Positions 15,001 to 30,000 of a stretch of DNA of 64,000 nucleotides are shown here, in pieces. Numbering within the stretch: position 1 is the first letter of the stretch; each line of letters starts with the position of its first letter. The translations under genes were made by a program, and so were the position numbers. The notes under the pieces are model-generated. The model saw only the letters and a program-made list of their open reading frames with translations, was not told the origin of the DNA and searched no databases. Origin of the DNA: JAFGQU01 sp964483625 (GTDB lineage: Bacteria; Omnitrophota; Gorgyraeia; Duberdicusellales; 4484-171); the NCBI GenBank assembly GCA_964483625.1, contig CAZABB010000003.1:1-64000 (forward strand). The letters are read 5' to 3'.

Positions 15001-18000
15001 TTTTTGATACAACACATCTCCCCGACGATTATTTGGCATATGGCTCTCAGGGAGGAGCGAGTATGGAAGAAACTTATCAATGGTATGCCCAGAGGAAACT
15101 CGATAACGAGGAAATACTGCTTCATCGCGCGGTAGAAACAAGAAATTCCTCTGTTAGAATGGTTGATCGAACCGATGCGTCTCCGGCCGTTTCTCTCCCC
15201 GGCCTGGAAGAAAAATTGGAAGAAATACTGGGTGATCTCGCCGGCAAAATCACCGCTAAAGTTATCGAAGGGGAAGTCGTGATCACCATTGACGAGGATG
15301 TTCCGGTCGAGGAACAGCCGGAAATATTTGCTAAGATCGGACAGTTGATTCTTGAAGAAGATTTAGGCATAGCGATTCGTGATGAAGATGACGAGCCGGT
15401 AGATCTCGATACCAGTGCTGCGAAAATAGAAGCGGGCAGCATCAGGATAAAACTCCCCATAAAGAATAAAAAAGAGAAAAAGATTACCCGCGGGACGATC
15501 AGTTACGCGGGGCAGTCGGTGGAGTTCGCGATTCAAGACGGCCGGCCGCTCCTTTCCGGAGAAGTAAAGGAAATTATTGCCGGCGCGCTGATCGGTCATC
15601 TGAACCGGGCGGTTTCCTCGGAGAGAGAAATAACCCGGCAGTCGCTCATGTCGGTCGTGGATGCGATCGCCGGCGTTATTGAGACAGAGGGAGTGATGAC
15701 CGAGGCGCTGGGAACGCGTCTTGACCATGTTCTGGGGAACATGGCTCAGGTTGCCGGAGCGGTTACCCGCAAGGGAGTCGACTGGATAGAGACGACAAGC
15801 GGATTTGATACTGATTTAGAACCGGAACTGACCGGGCAGCTGCCGGAACTTTTACGATGCCTCGGTGAGGCCGATGCCGCCGCGCAATTAGAAACGTATT
15901 TGAGTACCCATAGTTCCGGCGCGGTTACACCGGCAGAGAATGAGGAAGATTCTCCCTCCGGGGCGCCTCATGGCAAGACTGAGATTGATATTCCGTCTGA
16001 TGCCGATAGCCATAATGTTATCGGGCCTGCGTCGGATAATGATACAGAGTCAGACGCGGCTTCAGCCGAAGCCGGAGGCGCGCAGGAGGACGACGGATCT
16101 CTCTCTTTGGTACCGCAGGAGGAGCTCATCGATATTTTTGATAAGCTGGCGACATTAGCCGGCTGGCCGGAAGGATTGGAGATTACCCGTATCAATCTCG
16201 AAAAGATGTGGGGACCGTCGGAAGAATGGGAGGTGGGGATATGGTTTCATTTCGGCCGGGTACTCTTCCATCACCTGAATCTTGTCGGATTCCTTCCTCA
16301 GGGATGGCTGTTGGATATTTCCTGGGAGGACGGCATATCTTCGGCCCGGGTTCAAAGTTACGCCTTTACACAGGATGCTCTTGTCCTTACCGTGGCGATA
16401 GATGAACAAGATGATCGTTTTGTCAGGGAAGAAGACAATGCCGGTGAGGAGCGCGGTATATATGTCGTGTTACGTACGAAGAAATTAGAGGCAAAAGTAG
16501 ATGAAGTATTTACTTCTTTCTCTTCCCAGGAAGAATTCTGGGGGGCGTTAGGAAAACGGATGCGTCAACTCGGGCGCCAGGCATATGGAAGATGTGACCG
16601 GGAGTTGGTGCGTATCGAAGAAAGCCGGCATATAAAAGATAAGGGAATGGAATTGAGCGATGGTTTGGTTCCCTGGCCGGCCCTTCTCGTGGAAAAACGT
16701 AATCCCGCTTTCGACCGGGTATTGACCGGATATATCCGACAACTCGATGCGCTCATTATTTCTCTGCGGGCTCAAAGCGCCGGAGAAGAGGGCGTGCCGG
16801 AAGGTCCTTCCCTGAGTTCTTTCGGTCAGACCGCCGATCGATTGTTGACCGGCGGCGGTACCGTACAGGAGGACCAACTCTACGCCGGTATCCGTTCTCA
16901 TTTGGAACGGGCGGAAGAAGCACTGACGACACATATGACCCCGGCCGAACTTGATCTCTTTCTTGTTCAGGCGATATTTGAAGCGAGGGGCATCCTCGCC
17001 AAACTTCTTTCCGGTCCGCAGATCTTACAGCAGGTCGCCCTTACCGATATGATACGGCTGGCTTACTTAGAAGCCGCTCCGCCTCATAAATTGGGGGCTC
17101 AGGCAGTAATCGTGCCTTTATGCGGCCTGTTGGGTATAGAATTCGACGGATTGGATTCGGCGCGGGAGCAATTAGTCAACATGGATCCGGATACCGTAAG
17201 AGAGAAACTTTTACCTCTCAAGGGTGCCGAAGGTTTGTCTTTCCCGGTTACCGATATGGCTTCTTCTTTTCCCTCTTCTCCTGACCTATCTCCTGCCATT
17301 CCTCAAAGTGAAGGAGGATATTACATAAAGATCTTCAGCCCGGAAGATGAAGAACGTATCCCGGTTTCCGCCGATGAGCCGGCCTCGAACGTGGAGGTGT
17401 ACGCGGCATTATATTCTGAGGACAGCGATGAAATTGTAACGCTGTCTCAGGGAAAATATGTTCTCTCGCGTATTGAGCGGCATCAGGGGCAGGAGCGGTT
17501 AGTTCCCGCCGCCAGCGGAATCTTTGAGATTGTCAATCATCAGCGGGGAGCATATGTCATGTTTTCCTCCCTGGATATCGGGCACTACCAGGTCGAGATA
17601 ACGTTGCATGCCGATTCCAGCCCGCCGGGAAACGCGTCGGCTTCTGTGAGATTCTCTGTTACGCCGAATGATCCTGCCGCCCCGAGTTTACCTTCCTATC
17701 AACAGGATAATCTGGATGAATTATGGCATGCTCTGCGTCAGGGCAGAGTGGATGAGGCTCAGCGCATCGCTCATGCTTTTAAGAAGCAGGGAAAAGAAGT
17801 CCATGGCATCGGGATAGATGACTGGACAGTACAGGCAGAGCCGGTCGAGTCGGCGGCTGCCGGACGTCATGAAATTATCGAGGATTCTTTTTATAGGGGG
17901 CTTCTTCGTACGATCCAGTCGCGTATTGCCGCGTTCATACGGAGTAATTTCACTTTAGATGATGAGATACTGGGGCAGTTGAATACGGTGACGTATGAGC

Positions 18001-21000
18001 TGGCGGGGAACATATATCGATACGCCGAATATGGTTATGTCATCGCGCAGAAAATCGAAGAATCCGGCAGGATAGGACTGCAGATCATTGCCGTTGATAA
18101 AGGCCCCGGTATACGCGATGAAGAATTGATTATTACCGAAGACAATATGGCGGCCCGCTGGGGATGGCCGGGGCATACCAAATACGGCATGGAACGCGTC
18201 AGGACGTGGGCCGATGATGTCTCTATCGAAGGTATTCCTGGTGAGGGGGCACGGATCATAGCCACGAAATGGTTTGATGAAACTCAGGGCCGGGAAAAGG
18301 ACGTGGTAGTTAGTGCTCTCATACATCAACTCGAAACTGCCGACCAGCGTTATCGTAAACTTATGAGTCAGTGTGTATCTCTGGTAAGACAAATTGGGGC
18401 AGCTCTGACTCCGGTAGAATATGAACGGGAAGAGGAGAAATCAGGCGTGAGAGAATTGGAGAAGGAGATCGACCGTATCTGCCGGGATCTCGATTCACTG
18501 AGAGTACCGCCGCAGGGACATAAAACCTGGAAGAACTGGGTCATCTCCGAACGTGAGCGGAAAATAGAAGAATATACGAAAACGGCTCTTGGATTGGCGT
18601 TTTCCGATCCGCAAAAACGTATTACCGCGGTAAAAGCCCTGAAAGCGTGTGATTATCCGCAGGCGGTAGATGACTTACAACGCGTTGCCCGGCATGATCC
18701 CGATGAAGCGGTGCGGGAGGAAGCTTCGCGGGCCCTCGCGGCCAAAGCGGCGGAGCTCTTGCGCAGGGATGTGGAAGCTTTTGAGAATGATGCCGGTCAA
18801 GCCGGGTGGTATTTGCCTCCGGAGTCAGGAACGCGTTATTCGCGGGAAAAAGGGTGGGCTTCCAATACCGCTTCCGAATATTTAATACGCACGACGATCC
18901 CGGTTGTTTTAGGGCAGTGGGACTTAAGTCAATTTAGCGCGGAGAATCCGTTGCGGATAAGCGTTCACGGAGGGGTGGTCGAGGAGGCTCAGGAGATATT
19001 GGCGGTGTGGGAACAGCTTCCTCAGCGGCCGCCGGTACAGGTATTGCTTTCGAATATCCCCGACGAAATCGCGTCGATCCGAGGACGGCTGGAAGGCACG
19101 GTGCTGAGCGATCATGACGGTTCGTTTACCATAGTAACCTGCGCGGTCGATGTCCGGGTTCCGGAAGCGATTGCCGCGTTCTATGACCGTTTCGGCCCGG
19201 CACACATCGTTATCGCCGAGATCGGCGGAGGTTTACACAGCGAATTCTTGGCAAGCCTTGAAGTTAAAATGGACGTTGTCGCCGCTTTCGCTTCCGGCCT
19301 GGCCCCGCACGGAGCCTTCCTCTCTTACGCTTTGTGGGGTGTGGAAAATTTTCCCCTTGATGACCAGCAGCGTTTGGGTCTGACGCGCCGGGAGGTTTTA
19401 TTCCAGGACGTTACGCCGGTTGTGTATTACGAACGGGTTCAAGTTCCGTCTGCAAGGAAGACGGGAAATATTGCACTGCAGTGCATTTCGATTTCGTCCG
19501 GCGAATTTTTTGAACTTATGGCCGAACACGAAGGAGATCTACACTATTGGGGAATGAGGGGAACGTTTACTCATACGACCGGTACGATCGCGGATTACGG
19601 AGCTTCGCTTTGTTTTATTTTGGTGCTGGCAGCTTCCGATGGAACGGAATGTTATAAGGGGCATTTTAAATATCACGATGAAGATGAGGATGGAAAAATT
19701 ATCGAGTCAAAACGGATATTGAGGGACGTAAATCGTAGATTCTACGCAGAAGTCCGCAGGGTTTCTCAACTGATATTGTCACAGGAAAAACAATTTGAAC
19801 TTTATTTATTCGGAGGAGGCGTTGATTCCCGGAAGGAAAAACAGGCTGCTATCTCTCTGGCCCTTCGCCGCAAGGCTCTTGTTGTTGAAGCGTTTGCCGA
19901 AAACGGGATCGATGTCTCTGACTATCATGATTTCACATCTTCTGAAATCCCGGGCCGATCGTTGGATGGGGTTATCGTCGAACTTCAACGAGGACGGATA
20001 CGCTATGCGTACAGTGACGATGAATTGACCGTGTCGTCTAAATCCTCTGCCAGCGACATCATATTTGCTCCTCAGGAATATGCCGATTATATGACAAGAG
20101 AAGGCTACACGCATATGACCGCGGATAAAGCACTGAGAAAGTTCGGTCTCAAACTCGGCCCCGAAGACGAACGTATTTCCCGCCGGCAATTTAAGAGTAT
20201 AGAAGGAAGAGCGGAACTTACTCAGAGATTGGTCGACGAGCCTATGTTTCAGAGTTGCCACCATTCTACCTCTCAGATAGTATTTTATTTTGGTTTACAG
20301 ACTCAGGGGCGTTTCCCGGTATACGCCCTTCACAGCGGAATGTATCCGGAAGAATTCCGCCATATTTTTAATTTTCATATGTTCGGCGTGATCCGTCTTT
20401 CGGGGCGATGGTTCGTCATTGAACTGGCGACTCACATACTTACCGGTGAAGGCGGAAAACCTCAGAATGGTCAGGCGCTTGGCGTGATCATGTTCCCTGT
20501 TGAAGAGATCGAAGAGCATCCGGAAATATTCGGGTTTTACCATGCGGGTGAAGACCTGACGTTGCCCGAATTCTTGAAAGGCGTAGATTCAATTATAAGT
20601 TACGGTTATTTCCGCGAAGTTATTATACCTGTCTCTGAGGATGAAGATTTACCGTTGGTTGAAAAAGGAGAAAAGAGAAGTTTAAAGGGAAAAAATCTGT
20701 GGGATATATCCGGCGCGTTGGTGATGATGATTCTCTTTGAAAATCTGGACGCTCTCGCCGGCGGATATGTTTCGGAGAATCTTCTGTATATCAGCCTGGC
20801 TATGCTGGTTTTGGGAGTAGCGGCAGGAAATATTATTACGGCATCTCAGCCTCCTCATAAGGCGGGGGAAACAGCGTCCCCTCAACAGCCTGTTCAGCGG
20901 GTGCGGGCGCTTATCGAAAATAACAGAGAATTGTCTTCTTTGCTCAACTGGATTTGCATGGTCAATCTGAGCCTTTTCGGGTACGTTCCTTCCGAACAGA

Positions 21001-24000
21001 AGGTGTGGGAAGATACGATCGTAACCTATTCCGCTGATCAGCGTCTGTCCGATAAAGAGGTACGGGAAAAAGTTGTTGCCGCACTCGCCTTGCTTGCCTT
21101 GTCCGATGAAGAATCCTACCGTCTGGTGCTCGAGAGCATTTTATCTTTAAGACGCGAATATGCTTTTTCTTCTTCGGGGTCTCCCGCAACCGCGGTAGAT
21201 AGCGAGGTGATCAACGTCTTACCGGAGATAGCGCGTATTCTGCGGGATCCGGAACGGTTCTGTGACGCGCTGGTGATTGAGAAAAAATTATACCCGGCAC
21301 TTCTGGTTACTGAAAAGGTAGCTCAATACACGCATCAATGTGCCGACTACACCGCCTATGTGTGGTCGGAGGGAGATGTGTCGGCGCCGGTGATTCCCTG
21401 CAGTATTTTTTCTCTGTATCAGCCGTGTTTTTCCCGGCAGGATGACTTACAGGATTTCGTCGGCAGATGGTCCCGTCGCATAACAGATAACGATCCCACC
21501 GGTCTATTCGCGTTACTCGATGAGTTTTCGCTTTATGTTCCCTATAAAAAGCTTCTGAGCGTATTGAGAGAGGAAACGATGCCTCTTCATATTATGCTTA
21601 CCAGAACGATTCCTTCTCTGGAAAAAGATATTGCCGGCTTTGCTGATATAGATCGGGCCCGGGCCCATGTTGTCGAGCTCGGCGTAATCCTGGCGCGGGC
21701 CGGCATCGCGCCCTGCGGCATTCTGAAACACGGAGTATCGTTAGCGGTGGAACGGGACGGGACCGATATCGGCACGTTCGCCGCCAACCTCCGGGTTGTT
21801 CGTGACTTTTCTCTCCGGTTGAGGGAAGGTGTCCATGACGTGCTGGATGCGGTCTATCAGTCGGGACCTCGTGAGCCTGAGGACGCATCCCCCCTCTCTA
21901 CGCTTATCGTCAAGCATGCTTTGGCGATAATAGGATTTATACTGGTGTTTTTTATTTCGGGGGGGATGATCTTTTTCTCAGGCCAAACCGGTAGTCCTTA
22001 CTTTTCTCTCCAGGGGATGGCGGGAGTATCTCTGGTGTGCTTTCTCGGTATGGTGGCTATATCTTCTCCGGCGGAAAGAACGATAAAATTCCATTCGGTA
22101 CGTTTGAATACACGGGAGATGGTTCAATTTACCGATGCTTTGGATCAACTTATTGCTGAGCGAGGCATGCGGATAAGTGTGGTTATCGGGGGATTAAGGG
22201 GCATCTTCGGGGATGAGGAAAAATTTTCCTGGCTGGCTGATATCAGCGAGAAAGAATTTTCCCGCGCCGTGAATCGATGCCGTAAGAACCATCCGGGAAT
22301 CTTTATGTTTTGGAGCAGTTCGGAACTGGTTGTGGGAAGCGAAATCCACGGGGATATCTTCGAAGCGTTACAGCAGGCGCAATCTTTACGAAAAGACGCC
22401 TATGAGATTTTGGCGAAGAGAGAACAGCGCTGGTGTTCGGTTTCCTGCCGGGAATTCGAGGAAATCGTCGCGGTGTGTATCGCCGGAGAAATCCATTCTT
22501 CTGTTTCCCCATTTACGGAGCTGGATAGGGAAAATTCCTATGGCCGGTATCAGAATGTGGAGGTGAATCAGGAGAGGGTCATTGCGCTTTCTGACGCGAT
22601 CTCCGATACGATCGATGAAGTGGGCCCGTATACGCCGGAAGTATTCGGGCGAGTGCGGGAATTTGAGTCGTGCGCGTGGATCGCGGAAATAGGTTCAGAC
22701 GAATTTTTCCGGTTTGCCGGTTATCTGAGAAAGGAATACCGGTATGCTTTCGACGTATATTGTTCCCGTACCTATATTATCGGTGAACGGCAGAAGTCTT
22801 ATGTATGGGAAGCATTGCAGGCGGCGCGTTCGATTCGTTCCGACGCTTTCCGGATCATAGCCGAAGCGTATCCGGTATGGCACCAGATGGGTGAAGACGG
22901 ATTTGCCGACATACTTGCCTGGTTAAAACGGGGCGATGTATCCTGGAGTTTCCAGCGGCAACTTGCCGATTTAGATGAACAGAATCATTACCGGGTATGG
23001 AAACGGCACGCTATCGAATTAAGCAAGGCGCGGGTTAACGCTCTCTATGAATTTCTTCAGGGAGAAGGAGATGAAGATGAGGTGGACGCGTCTGCGGCGG
23101 GGATTATAGAGCAGGTAGGAATCGGCATGACAGAGATTCTATCGAGTTTGCGGAGAGAAGAAAGCTTTACCTGGGCTGCTTTTCTCTCTCGGGAAGAATT
23201 ACCGCATTTTGTCCGGTACGTGTCTAGGCACTATTCCTTTCCTTTTTCCTGTACGGCGGTTTCGCTGATCGGTCCCGTGCAGGAGGAGTATATTCTGGGA
23301 GCTCTTCGTCAGGCGTGTTCTGTCCGCAAAGACGCTCTGGCGCTTATTGCCGGAGAGCGGCCGCTCTGGAGAGATGTGAATGCGCGGGAATTTGAGGAGA
23401 TAATCAGAAAAAGAGGGCTGGCTGTTTCATATTTTGCTGAAGACGTAGAGCATCTGGATATCAAAAATATGTTCACCTGGCTGGTAAGATATATTGATCT
23501 CAACGACCGTATCCCTGAGATAAAAGAAACAGCGGCGGCTTTTTCTTTCGATCACGCCTCCGTAAGAAGAATAATCCCGCTGGGTGAATTGAAACAGATC
23601 GGAGCCGACTCGATACTCGCTCTGCAGGATTACCTGTGTGACTCTATCCTGCACGGAAGGCCGCTGCAAAGCCTTGCCGAATATATGTATGAACAGGGGG
23701 TACACGATTCATATGCCTGGATAAGCCTGAGTCGGCAAAAAGAACTGTTTGAGGGAGCTTTGCTTTTATTCCGCGCGCGCGGCAATCAGTCCGGAATGGA
23801 ACGTTGTTTTCGGCACCTGGGTTTTACCTATGAGAGTATCGCGCTGACCGGCGCGACGCCGGGATCATCTCATCGGCAGCTTTATTATCGGGCCAAGGCT
23901 GTCGTCGCGCACCTGGAGGCGGCACAGGTTTCCCGGGATTTATGGCGAAAGGGGATTCCTTGTGAGCCGGGACAAAGATCGTCCAGTTACTGGGAGGAAG

Positions 24001-27000
24001 CGGTCGACCGTCTCTGTAACGCGATCGAAGTGATGTATCGTGAGGACGAGCAGAGAGTGCTTGATGAACAGGATGTGCCTTTGTTGGCGCGCCAGTTTAG
24101 AGGCGGGTTACACTCTGTAGGGCTGGAGGACTGGCTGTCGGCTGGAGAGCGGAGAGACATGCAGGAAAAAATTATATGGAGACAATGGTTTCGTATGGTG
24201 CAGAGATTGTCCCGGTCGATGATTATGACTTCCTATATCGATGCCCTCGATCCTTCTGACGAAAGAATGCGTATGGATGTCTTGCGCCGTGAGAGTGAGA
24301 CCTTTTCTCTGGCTCATCGCGCTTATGACGCGATAGAACAGGTATGTGCCGCAAAAAGCACGGGAGAACGTTTCCGCGATGATTTCCGCGCGCTTCATGC
24401 TCCGTATCGTGCCGTTTTTGCTGAACGGCAGGCGCAGGTAGTGGCGCACGTGGCCGAAGCGGAAGAAGTGATAGATCGGATACGAACCCGGCAGGGGGAA
24501 GTCTACGCTGAATTCATGCGTTCTCTCCTTGACAGTATTCAGCGCATTCTGCCCGAGGATCATTACCAGGAATTCGTATTGGATAAAGAAGGAGGCTTAC
24601 TTTACGGTATTACCCTGTGTCAAAAGGCGCTGGCATCGGTCGATAAGAGATGTTATCAGGGGCATCGCGTGGATATCTGTTATCTCGTCGCTATGGCTAT
24701 TTTAGAGAGCCTGTTACCCCGGAGCGGATTGGAACGTGCCGCGTATGCCCGGGCGCAGCTGGCGGCTCCGATCTTGGAACGGGCCATTTTCCCTGCGCCG
24801 GATTCCACTGCGCCGCAGCAAAAAGAGAAGAAAAGGGAGTTCAATGCCCGGGTGATAAGGGGGGTCAGGGATCAGTTTGGCCGTAAGAAACTTCACCGGG
24901 GAGAACAGCCGTGCATTGAGGAAATATTATTGATGGATGCGTGGGAGATGATGACGACACCTTCTTTGCGTATGGGAAGGCTTTTGCGTCAGGTAAGAAA
25001 TATGCTTGAGGCGGGGAAACTGCCGATTATCGTTACCGATAAAGATTATTCGTTGATCGAGGTGGTCATTGATCGCCATATGTGCCAGTTGCTTTTGGCG
25101 TTTTTTGAATTAGTGTGGGATCGTTTCGGCATTTCTCTGCCATTCATCATTCTTACCAATAATACGAAATCAAATACCATGAAAACGGTGTGGAAGATTC
25201 TGATGGAAGAATTCGAGCAGAGATATCATCATCTGTCTGAAAGCGGGAAACGGAGAAAAAAACGTGAATTATTCGGCAACTTCATCATTAATTCCTGCGG
25301 CGGGCAAGTCTGGGTATGGGATGAAGCGGCAGACAGTGAGGAATTCCGGTTCATTGAAGAGCTGACGATGGAAGACGAAGTCGTTGCCGTCGTCCGGGAG
25401 GGATTTGATTGTCTCATCACCGAATATACCGATACTACCCGGTATGCTCCCGGGGAATGCATGCCGGTTCATCCTTACGGTGAAAGGATAGATCTTCGTC
25501 CCGGCGTTTCCGGCGACATGATCGGGATGACTCTTAAAATTCCCGGCCGGGATATTCCCAAAGATGAAAAGCGGCAATTCGATCCCGATAAGACAAAACG
25601 GCAGATATGGAAAAAAGCGCTTTGGAGCATTTTAAAAGAACTCTGTCATGGGCTTGAACCGGATCTTGCGGAAAAGGTGAAAAGTCTCACCATAGAGATC
25701 GGCGGGACAACTTCAATCGACGTGACGGTGGGAGATAAGCGCCGGCGGATACAGCAGGTCATACGGCAGCTCGCTGTCCGTATGGAACTTCCGGAGGACG
25801 AAATAAAGAAAAGAATATTGTATTTCGGTGATGAATTCGATGTTGACGGCGGGGATTTTACCTTAATAGGACTGGTAGCGTTACTGGTGAATTTAGGGAG
25901 GACAAAGGTCGTTGCCGCCGAAGCGGTACGTGCCGGCCACATCTTCGTCAATCCCGAAAGCGACGAGCTTATCGGTCCGGAGCGGATGCGTGAATATCTG
26001 AAGGCATTGATGGTACTTATTAACGTATTGCTTTCTCCCGATATATCTCCCGACGCTCTTCGGGAAAACATCGGGGAAGCAGTCCAGCCCGAAAACTGGC
26101 ATCTAAGCTCGTCCGTGGAAGTGGGGGCGCTCATCGAGCGGTATTTTATGCTCGATGCCGATATGTGGGAGTTAATACAGGATGTCGCTCGGCAGGGAGA
26201 GGATATTACAAGATTTATTGAAGCATTATATCAGTGTGAAGATTATGACGATATTGTCGCAGAAATATTACGGTCATTTTTCGCCCGGGAGCCTGAAGAT
26301 GCCGCTCCCGACCATGATATCTTCATCGGTTTTGTCCGCGCCGATATCGCGTATCAGCCGACAGAACAGCGAGTTCTCCATGCAATTGAGTGGCAAGCGA
26401 CGCTGAATGAATGGATAGGACGTTCGGATGATATAAGGGAATATATTAATATGTATCAGGTATTGAGAGATATGTTTGATGATTTTCTTCATGTATCTTA
26501 TTCGGAAAACGAATCTGGTATGAGAAATATCCCCGGACAAGGTGTTATCTCCGAGGACGGCCTCTCTTCCGTGGCTGCAGGTGCCCTCACCTTTGTCTGG
26601 GGTGTCTTTATGCCGCATGCGGCCGGGCCGAATTACCCACCAATCACGGGAGAAAACGAAAGCGCAGTGATTATCCTTGTCGTATCGGGATTGATCCTTG
26701 CCGGTTGGATAGCTCTGGTATTGTTCCGGCAGGAGATATTGTTTTACAGTATCCGGAAACAGGCGCCGCCGTTGACGATACGGATAGTGATCCGGGTACT
26801 TTTCCCGCTTGGTTCTTTCCCTCAATGCGTGCTTGTCGTCGGTCCCAGCGGTGTAGGGAAAGACAAATTAACCGGATCATTATTTTCCCGCTATCCGTCT
26901 CAGTTCACCCTGCTTCGGTTGACAACGACGCGCCGGCCCCGCCCTCAGGAAACGGATAATCCTTCAATGAAGAAGAACTATATGAGCCCGGAGAAATTTT

Positions 27001-30000
27001 CGGCTATGGTTAAACAGAACGCGTTTCTCATGAGCTGGGGTAACTATACCCATGCCTATGGATTGGAAGAACGGGAACTAAAACGATGTATCGAAGCGAG
27101 AAAGACCGTCATCATCCATACCGCGTCTCCCAAGGGAGTAAGACGCTGGAAAAAAGCTCTGCCTCAGGCAAAAGTCGTCCTTGTCTCGCCGGTTCCTATG
27201 GTATCCAGCCCGCTCCGTCCCGAGGAAAGAGATCAGGTAAAAGCGGTTCTCAGGCACAGGATGAGACAGAGAGAGGCTTTGATGCAGGCTGTGTTTGAGG
27301 TTAGGTTAGAGAAAGGAATAAAGCTCCTGGACGCGTTTCGTCGGGGAGAACTTGATTATGACGTGTGTGTCACGAATGGAAAAAATTCCGGTCTAGAAAG
27401 AGTCCAGCATGAATTTTGCCGGACGATTATCTCTGAAATTCAACCTCAGCGTTATGCGGGGCCGTTGATGGTAGGGGTTGCGTTAGGGATCGTTGTGATG
27501 GGATTGGCGAGCCCGGCCGGTTTTTCCGCGACCTTGGAGTTCTTTCTCCTAATGATCTTCCTGGGGATGATGTCCCCGGTCCGCGGCGAAGAGGATCAGC
27601 CGTCTCCCGCTCAGAAAAAAGTCGTTCTTTTATTGGAGGAACATTCAGTGACTGGCGGTGCTATTTCGGAAATACCTTTAGATGATTCGATGATATTACG
27701 GGATAAGGTGGGAGTAATTGCCTTAAGAGAGCGGGTGGCTCGGGAAAATATCCGGCAAACGACCGGGCGGGGAGTGCGGGCGCTTGAGGGTGTTCTGAGA
27801 AGACCTGACGGGGGAAGCAAGGTCGAATCGATTGCCGCAGAGATAGCTCAGGCATTGACCGAATCCTTTATCTGGCTGGCGCAGGCTCCGGTTGAAGAAG
27901 TGATTCAACGGTTGGACTGGGTTCCCGTCTCTCTCGAACGGATAAGGAATATTGTTCAGGGTGATTCTGTTATCCAGATCGTGGGAGGAGTGGTAGAACC
28001 GTTGAATTTTTCCCGTCTCTTATGCGAAACAATGAATAGACAGGCCGGGAGATCTTTATCATATACGCTTTCTCCTTACCCCCGGACCGAAAATCTCATT
28101 GGTCTGGCTCGGGGATTAGGTAAGACAGGTTTGCTTCGGGAGATAGCTGCAGCTTACCCTGAAGCGGAGACTATTCGCGTCCCGGTAATTGACGTGGGAC
28201 GGGCTTTTATTAAGGTGGGATATGCCGAGTTTCGCCCCAGCGGCGTGTTGCTGCGGTTGGATTTAATCAGCAGTGTGGAGAACCGGTATATCGATACTCG
28301 GATGCCGGAGAGAGGATATGAATTTAGCCTCAATACTCTCCTGAATACTCTTTTCCGGTGGGCGCAAGATCAGAAGGAATCAAAAAATCTCCAGCTGAGG
28401 CAAAAAGAGATTATTGTCAGTCCTTATCAGGGAATAGCGGTTTCTACTTCTATCCCGGAATATGTCCCGATTATTGAAAAGGAATATTTCATGTCGGAAC
28501 GGTGTTCAGAAGGAGCATTTTTATTTCTAACCGATAATGTGCTTACCCAGACATGGGCAGCCACCCGGGAAAATACGTTGATCCTTACTCTAGGCGTTGA
28601 ACAGTCTCTGGTATTGTCCCGTGAAGATCCTGAACTTTTCCCTTTAGCCAAAGCATTTGAAGTCGTTGATTGGATACGGGTGAATGAATGTATTACTCTG
28701 ATTCAAAACATGGGGTTGCTGGAGGAACCTCCCCTGGTGATGGTATCCCGCTACTGGGATCTTTACCGGAGATATCCATTGACGTTTCAGGAAGCAAAAC
28801 GAATGCTGTCCACGCCGGCCGGCGTAAACCGTAATTATGAAATATGGAGCTGGCGTTCCGATCTTCATCCTCAGAAGACGTTACCTTCTCCCAGTGTGAG
28901 CATGATTTTCTGGCAGACATTGCTTACGTCCTGGCTGGAGCGTATTTATCCCCAGATACAGGAATTTGAAGACAGGTACGGTACGATATTCAGTAACCAG
29001 TTCGAACCGGGAGAGAATATGACCGGATATCTTACGCAGTTGCTCATCGGCGTTATGGTAGACTTGAAAGTCCGCTGTCCCGATCTGCTGAGAGACTGGG
29101 GGGAGACATACGGGGATCATGAATTAAAGCACGCCTTTATGGTCATCCGTCAGGCTTTGGATTTTACCCTCAAACAGATAGCATATCAGCAGAGTACCGT
29201 CCCGGAAGATATTGCGGTGATTGCCAGAGAGCAGGCCGATGTGCGGGCGATTATCGCCGGTTCCCTCATCCATGACCTGGGACAATTGTACGGGGAGCCT
29301 CATGAGTGGGTCGGGGCCCGGCTGGCCAGAAGAGTTTTTATCTATTTAGGTATGCACCGCCGGGCGACAATCTATGAAAATATGACCCTGTTACAGCTTG
29401 TCATGATGATTATTCTCAAACATTCTTCTTCCAGTAAGGTGCCTCCCGCATGGGATGATCCGCTGGAAGTGCGTATCGTCCATGCCGCCGATGATTTTCA
29501 GCAGACGGTTGAACGTATTCATATTGTCAATAAGCGGAGAAACCGCTCTTTCTTCAAACGGGCCCGTACCACCCTGGCGCGGGTCGCGTTCATCGCGCTC
29601 CGTTCCGGTTCCTACAATGATATGAAAGACGGGCAGGGAGATGTGGATACGTTTACCACTCTCCTGAAAGCCCTGCTCATTATCACCGATCCCCAGGCGT
29701 ATTATCTGGAAGTAGCGCGGCAGGAAGCGACGACTACGCTCCAGAGGAGATTCCTCAATGACTTCTGGGATCTTATTCAGCGGGAAGTCTCTCCGTGGGA
29801 ATTGCCTTCGGTGATTGCGGCGGCAGAGGACTTTTTCCGCATCTGGGCTCAGTGGCGGGCCATGCCGGAGGTTATATACGCCCGAAAAGAAAAATGGACA
29901 GCCGAGAGTCTTAAGAGCGTATTGAACGAATTAGGATGGTGGGATAAGATTGAGCCCCGTCTGAAAAGATCCGTTCCATCGCGATCCTATCCGGTCGAGA

